Shown here in pieces: positions 17,218-20,854 of a stretch of DNA of 20,854 bases. The stretch is taken from positions 1 to 20,854 of the forward strand of contig JAFUWR010000121.1 in assembly GCA_017471125.1 (NCBI GenBank). The letters are read 5' to 3'. Origin of the DNA: Clostridia bacterium (GTDB taxonomy: Bacteria > Bacillota > Clostridia > Christensenellales > Aristaeellaceae). Below the pieces are notes generated by a model. The model saw only the letters and a program-made list of their open reading frames with translations. It was not told where the DNA came from and searched no databases. Each line of letters starts with the position of its first letter. Within the stretch, counting starts at the first letter, position 1. The position numbers were made by a program, and so were the translations under genes.

Positions 17218-18165
17218 ATGAACAGGAAGATAACGATCATCGGCGCGGGCAGCGTCGGCGCGACGGTTGCGTTCATGATGGCGGTCAAGGGCCTGGCGGC
17301 GGAGATCGTCATGATCGACGTGAACGAGAAGAAGGCCCTGGGCGAGGCCATGGACATCCGGCAGGGCACCGCCTTCACCGCGCCCTGCGAGATCTACGCG
17401 GGCCGCTACGAGGACGCCGCGGGGTCCGACATCGTGGTCATCACCTCCGGCTTGGGCCGCAAGCCCGGCCAAACCCGCCTGGAGCTGGCGCAGGTCAACG
17501 TGGGCATCATGAAGTCCATCGCCGCCCAGATCTCAAAGGTGTGTCCCGACGCCATGTACGTGGTGGTGTCCAATCCCGTGGACGTGCTGACCTACGTGCT
17601 CAACAAGGTGACCGACATCCCCGAGAGCCACATCATCGGCACCGGCACGCTGCTGGACACCGCGCGGCTGCGCTCCCGCCTGGCGGACTACCTCGAGGTC
17701 AGCCAGAAGAACGTCCACGCCTACGTGCTGGGCGAGCACGGCGACAGCTCCTTCGTGCCCTGGTCCGTGACCCAGGTCAGCAACGTGCCCATCGAGCGCT
17801 ACCAGCAGCAGTTGGTCGGCAGCGACAACATCGCCATGTCCCTGGACTACGAGAACATCGAGCAGTACATGCGCACCTCCGGCGGCAAGATCATCGGCCG
17901 CAAGGGCGCGACGTTCTACGCCATCGCCATGTCCGTGTGCCACATCTGTGAGGCCATCTTCTCCAACGCCAACGAGATCATGACCCTGTCGAGCCTCATG
18001 CACGGCGAGTACGGCGTGGAGGACGTGTGCCTGAGCGTGCCCACCATCTTAAACGGCAAGGGCATGGGCGGCAAGCTGATCCTCGACCTCACGGAGGAGG
18101 AGCAGGCGAAGCTGCGCCACAGCGCCGAGGTGCTCAAGGACATCATTTCGCAGGTGGAGATCTGA
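17218..18165 (+). CDS. L-lactate/malate dehydrogenase family protein
   Basis: A 315-residue NAD-dependent 2-hydroxyacid dehydrogenase. The Rossmann motif is GAGSVG (9-14), with Asp34 for NAD. Catalytic residues by alignment to LDH numbering: Arg109 = R87 in GQTRLEL, Asp168 = D147, Arg171 = R150 in TLLDTAR, His195 = H174 in GEHGD, and Thr246 = T232 in KGATFY. The residue at LDH position 102, which is Gln in classical lactate dehydrogenases, is Arg81 (GRKPGQ). Arg here is the malate dehydrogenase state, while Thr246 and the rest look LDH-like. Annotation pipelines will call it ldh; substrate preference (pyruvate, oxaloacetate or a branched 2-oxoacid) is open. The ATG at 17218 follows CAGGGGG. 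Monocistronic, with a terminator at 18184. Confidence 0.93.
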   Translation: MNRKITIIGAGSVGATVAFMMAVKGLAAEIVMIDVNEKKALGEAMDIRQGTAFTAPCEIYAGRYEDAAGSDIVVITSGLGRKPGQTRLELAQVNVGIMKSIAAQISKVCPDAMYVVVSNPVDVLTYVLNKVTDIPESHIIGTGTLLDTARLRSRLADYLEVSQKNVHAYVLGEHGDSSFVPWSVTQVSNVPIERYQQQLVGSDNIAMSLDYENIEQYMRTSGGKIIGRKGATFYAIAMSVCHICEAIFSNANEIMTLSSLMHGEYGVEDVCLSVPTILNGKGMGGKLILDLTEEEQAKLRHSAEVLKDIISQVEI

Positions 18166-18183
18166 CGCGGCGGTTATAATGGG

Positions 18184-18216
18184 GGCGGCAATTTATTGCC
18201 GCCTCTATTATATTTG
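18184..18216 (+). terminator. Intrinsic terminator after the dehydrogenase gene
   Basis: GGCGGCAA-TTTA-TTGCCGCC (18184-18203) is a perfect 8-bp hairpin followed by the T-rich TCTATTATATTT. Confidence 0.85.
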
Positions 18217-18237
18217 TGACAAAATATCGAAATTCTA

Positions 18238-18267
18238 TTGACATAAAAATGTAATATGTGGTATGAT
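18238..18267 (+). promoter_or_regulatory. Promoter of the GH25 muramidase gene
   Basis: TTGACA (18238-18243), an 18-base spacer and TATGAT (18262-18267) with an upstream TGG (extended -10). GGAGGTG at 18293-18299 is the ribosome-binding site. Confidence 0.8.
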
Positions 18268-18306
18268 ATGGGTAATAATTCCAGGATACAGTGGAGGTGT
18301 ACCCAT

Positions 18307-20373
18307 ATGACACATAGATGGATGCGAACGCTTGCGGCGCTGTTGGCGCTGACGCTGCTGTTGGGCTGCGCTTTGAGCGAGGAGATCGCGCCCCAGGAGG
18401 CATCGCCCCAGGAGGCATCGCCCCAGGAGGCCGCGCTGGACGCGCCCGTGGCGGAGGCGGCGGAATTCGAGCTGGGCGAGCCGACGCCCGAGGCGGAGCT
18501 GACCGTTTCGGACGAGGAAGGACCGATGGAGGTCGTCGAGGGCGAGGCCATGGACCCCGAGGGGCTGAGCCGCCTGCCGAGCCTCGACCCGGTGACGCTG
18601 GCCGTGGGCCAGACCACGACGCTGAACACCGGCGTGTCCGGCACCCAGTACAAGTCCTCGAGCACCAAGATCGCCACCGTGGGCTTAAAGACCGGCGTGG
18701 TGAAGGGCGTCAAGGCCGGCACCTGCACCATCGCGGCGCGGGTCCCCGGCTACGGCGACTACACCTGCACCGTCACCGTCAAGAAGGCCCCGACCAAGGT
18801 GACGCTGAGCCCGACCAAGCTGACGATGGGCATCGGCGACACCGAGCAGCTGAAGGGCACGCTGTCACCCTCGGGCTGCCTGACTGCGCTGACCTTCACC
18901 ACCAGCAGCAAGTCCGTGGCGACGGTGACCTCGGACGGCCTTATCAAGGCGGTGGGCAACGGCAAGGCCACCATCACCGTCAAGACCCACAACGGCAAGT
19001 CCGCCAAGTGCGCCGTGACCGTGTACACCGCGCCGACGGGCATCACCCTGAACAAGACCGAGGCGGCGCTGGCGGTCAAGGGCACGCTGACCCTGACGCC
19101 CGCCATCAAGCCCGCGGGCGCCACGGCCACGGTGACCTTCAAGTCCTCCAATACGAAGGTGGCCACGGTCACGTCCAAGGGCAAGGTGACGGCCAAGGCC
19201 GGCGGCGCGTGCACCATCACCGCCACTACGCAAAACGGCCTGACCGCCTCCTGCGACCTCACCGTCACCACCCCGCCCACGGGCGTGAAGCTGGACAAGA
19301 CCAGCGCCACCCTCGAGGTGGACGACACCCTCGAGCTCACGGCGGCCATACAGCCCGCGGGCGTCACCGGCGAGCTCTTCTGGTCCAGCTCCAACGCCAA
19401 GGTGGCGTCGGTGAACGCCAACGGCGTGGTCACCGGCGTCAAGGCCGGCACCGCCACCATCACCGTCAAGACCGCCAACAACAAGAAGGCCACCTGCAAG
19501 GTGAAGGTCACCGCGCCCGTGGTCAAGCTGACGGTGAAGCTGGCGAAGGACACCCTCAAGGTGGGCGAGACCACCACCGCCACCACCAATTACAGCTCCG
19601 TCAAGTGGGCCGTGGAGGGCACCGCCGTGAAGGTGTCCAGCACCGGCAAGGTCACCGCGCTCAAGGCCGGCGAGGCCACCATCTGGGCGCAGGCGTCCAA
19701 CGGGGCCATGGGCGGGCAGATGATCGTGGTGGAGGAGGCCGAGCCCGACGCCGACTGGGACGCGGTCAAGGCCAACGGCGGCGGCTACATCATCGACATC
19801 TCCAAGTACCAGGGCACCATCGACTTCGACAAGATGAAGCCCTACGTGACGCTGGTCATCGCCCGCGCCACGCTGAGCACCAGCGAGGACGTGAACTTCG
19901 CCTCCTACGCCAAGGCCATGAACAGCCGCGGCATCCCCTTCGGCGTGTACTGCTACTCCAAGGCCAGCACCGCCAAGCAGGCCCAGGCCGAGGCGCTGGC
20001 GCTGGTGCAGACGGCCAGCCCCTACAAGCCCAAGTTCTACGTGCTGGACGCCGAGTATACGAGCCTGAGCCAGCAGACCATCGTCGCCTTCGCCGAGGCG
20101 CTGCGGACGCTGGGGGTCAGCAAGGTCGGCTGCTACATCGCCCACAACAAGTACAAGACCTGGGGGTACGACAGCATCCGCGGCCTGTTCGACTTCACGT
20201 GGATCCCGCGCTACGGCAAGAACGACGGCACCCTCAAGAACTCCACCGTCCCCGCCTACGCCTGCGACCTCTGGCAGTACACCAGCGAGGGCACGGTCCC
20301 CGGCATCAGCGGCGGCGTGGACATGAACGTCATCACGACGCAGGGGAGATCGTTGAGTTACTTTACTAAATAA
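18307..20373 (+). CDS. Secreted Ig-like (BIG2) multidomain GH25 muramidase, probable lipoprotein
   Basis: A 688-residue exported cell-wall hydrolase. The signal peptide MTHRWMRTLAALLALTLLLG ends at Cys21 (LLLGC), a lipobox. An acidic, Pro/Glu/Ala-rich linker (22-95) contains an imperfect threefold PQEAS repeat. Five BIG2-type Ig-like domains follow (about 96-159, 163-240, 245-322, 326-402, 405-477), each with the 'V.L....V.G...L.......S....VA.V...G.V....AG.ATIT' pattern. The C-terminal GH25 domain (about 493-688) has DISKYQG with Asp497, VLDAEY with catalytic Asp581/Glu583, and the closing DLWQYTSEGTVPGISGGVDMN. GH25 enzymes cut the MurNAc-GlcNAc bond of peptidoglycan. The Ig-like domains probably act as a spacer or wall/glycan adhesin. 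ATG 18307 chosen by its ribosome-binding site. Confidence 0.92.
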   Translation: MTHRWMRTLAALLALTLLLGCALSEEIAPQEASPQEASPQEAALDAPVAEAAEFELGEPTPEAELTVSDEEGPMEVVEGEAMDPEGLSRLPSLDPVTLAVGQTTTLNTGVSGTQYKSSSTKIATVGLKTGVVKGVKAGTCTIAARVPGYGDYTCTVTVKKAPTKVTLSPTKLTMGIGDTEQLKGTLSPSGCLTALTFTTSSKSVATVTSDGLIKAVGNGKATITVKTHNGKSAKCAVTVYTAPTGITLNKTEAALAVKGTLTLTPAIKPAGATATVTFKSSNTKVATVTSKGKVTAKAGGACTITATTQNGLTASCDLTVTTPPTGVKLDKTSATLEVDDTLELTAAIQPAGVTGELFWSSSNAKVASVNANGVVTGVKAGTATITVKTANNKKATCKVKVTAPVVKLTVKLAKDTLKVGETTTATTNYSSVKWAVEGTAVKVSSTGKVTALKAGEATIWAQASNGAMGGQMIVVEEAEPDADWDAVKANGGGYIIDISKYQGTIDFDKMKPYVTLVIARATLSTSEDVNFASYAKAMNSRGIPFGVYCYSKASTAKQAQAEALALVQTASPYKPKFYVLDAEYTSLSQQTIVAFAEALRTLGVSKVGCYIAHNKYKTWGYDSIRGLFDFTWIPRYGKNDGTLKNSTVPAYACDLWQYTSEGTVPGISGGVDMNVITTQGRSLSYFTK
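18390..18431 (+). repeat. 15-bp in-frame tandem repeat (2.8 copies)
   Basis: GCCCCAGGAGGCATC is repeated twice exactly, with a partial third copy, encoding PQEAS units in the linker of the muramidase. Each unit carries an internal AGGAGG. The repeat number is a likely site of slippage variation between strains. Confidence 0.85.
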
Positions 20374-20385
20374 CGACGGCCTATG

Positions 20386-20414
20386 AAAAAACCATGCGCT
20401 TGCATGGTTTTTTT
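20386..20414. terminator. Bidirectional terminator between GH25 and amidohydrolase genes
   Basis: CCATGC-GCTT-GCATGG is flanked by six A on the left and seven T on the right, giving a terminator readable from both strands. It sits between the convergent stops of the two genes. Confidence 0.88.
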
Positions 20415-20419
20415 CATGG

Positions 20420-20854
20420 TCAAATTAGCGCCAAGAACGCCCGCACCGCGGGTTCGATGATGGCGTCGTCGAAGCAGTATTCCGCCGTGTGCAGCCCCGG
20501 ATGGTCCTCGCCGATGCCCACGCCGAAGAACAGGCCGGGCACGCGGCGCAGGTACCAGCCGAAGTCCTCGGACCAGCGCATGGGTTCATCGAGGGTCTGG
20601 ACAGGCAGGCCCGCCGCCCGCCAGCGTTCGACGGCCTCGGCAACGATGTCGGCGGGGTTCGTGGTGTCCGGGAACACGTCGCGCAGCGCGTAGGACGATG
20701 ACAGCCCCGTGGCGGCACATCCGTCGTCGATGAACGCCCGGAGCGTCCCGGCCAGCGCGTCGATGTCGGCCTGCCGGTGGCCCCGCAGGGTGACGCACAG
20801 CCGCCCCTCGGACGCGGCCATGCCGAAGTCCTCGCCGCCGATCCTGAGCCCCAC
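20420..20854 (-). CDS. M20-family amidohydrolase/peptidase, C-terminal part (cut by window edge)
   Basis: The last 144 residues of a metal-dependent amidohydrolase of the M20D (hippurate hydrolase / N-acyl-amino-acid amidohydrolase) type. The fragment begins inside the dimerisation domain (IGGEDFGMAASEGRLCVTLRGHRQADIDAL, then SYALRDVFPDTTNP). It ends in the catalytic domain with EPMRWSEDFGWYL, PGLFFGVGIGEDHPGLHTAEYCFDD and a final alpha helix. The His of GLHT is the expected C-terminal metal ligand. The 5' end lies beyond 20854, so start, full length and the first metal ligands are not visible; the GTG at 20854 is internal. Substrate unknown. Confidence 0.88.
   Translation of the reverse strand: MGLRIGGEDFGMAASEGRLCVTLRGHRQADIDALAGTLRAFIDDGCAATGLSSSYALRDVFPDTTNPADIVAEAVERWRAAGLPVQTLDEPMRWSEDFGWYLRRVPGLFFGVGIGEDHPGLHTAEYCFDDAIIEPAVRAFLALI

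Noticed and set aside
18865..20145. 426-codon minus-strand open frame opposite the muramidase
   Set aside because: Its Gly/Leu/His-rich composition results from reading the repeated Ig-like domains backwards.

Overview
The window looks like a chromosomal segment of a GC-rich member of the Bacillota (Firmicutes), most likely a gut or host-associated Clostridia lineage. The evidence is strong AGGAGG-type ribosome-binding sites, promoters of the TTGACA/TATAAT type, a textbook CtsR operator in front of clpB, a YesM/YesN two-component pair, an RbsABC/Mgl-type sugar importer and a GH25 muramidase with bacterial Ig-like domains. The lineage is inferred from gene style only. I saw no rRNA, tRNA, CRISPR array, transposase or phage gene.

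Layout. 1-294 is a patch of small palindromic repeats abutting a DUF2442 gene (295-567) and ligA (597-2576), both on +. From 10106 down to 2614 lie six co-directional minus-strand genes: sugar ABC ATPase, permease and substrate-binding protein (SBP), then, after a terminator that overlaps a new promoter, a YesM-type sensor kinase, a YesN-type AraC response regulator and a second SBP. The two SBPs share pocket-like motifs. I read the second half as a sensor (kinase + regulator + sensory binding protein) that probably controls the importer beside it, as in XylFII-LytS-YesN systems. A DUF1349 gene (10276-10887) is transcribed divergently from the importer, followed by murI (10954-11709).

11710-12482 has no intact gene. 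It holds the murI terminator, a second patch of the same repeat family (about 11870-12050), and a compact minus-strand transcription unit (about 12376 to 12063). That unit has a perfect consensus promoter buried in nested dyads, a degenerate roughly 34-codon ORF broken by two -1 shifts, several hairpins and a strong terminator. It is the least explained element here.

The right part carries clpB (minus, with promoter and CtsR box), a divergent EamA-mscS operon, an L-lactate/malate dehydrogenase-family gene with Arg at the substrate-specificity position, a secreted lipoprotein-like GH25 muramidase with five Ig-like domains, and the 3' part of an M20-family amidohydrolase running off the window.

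All family assignments come from reading motifs; no database search was possible.
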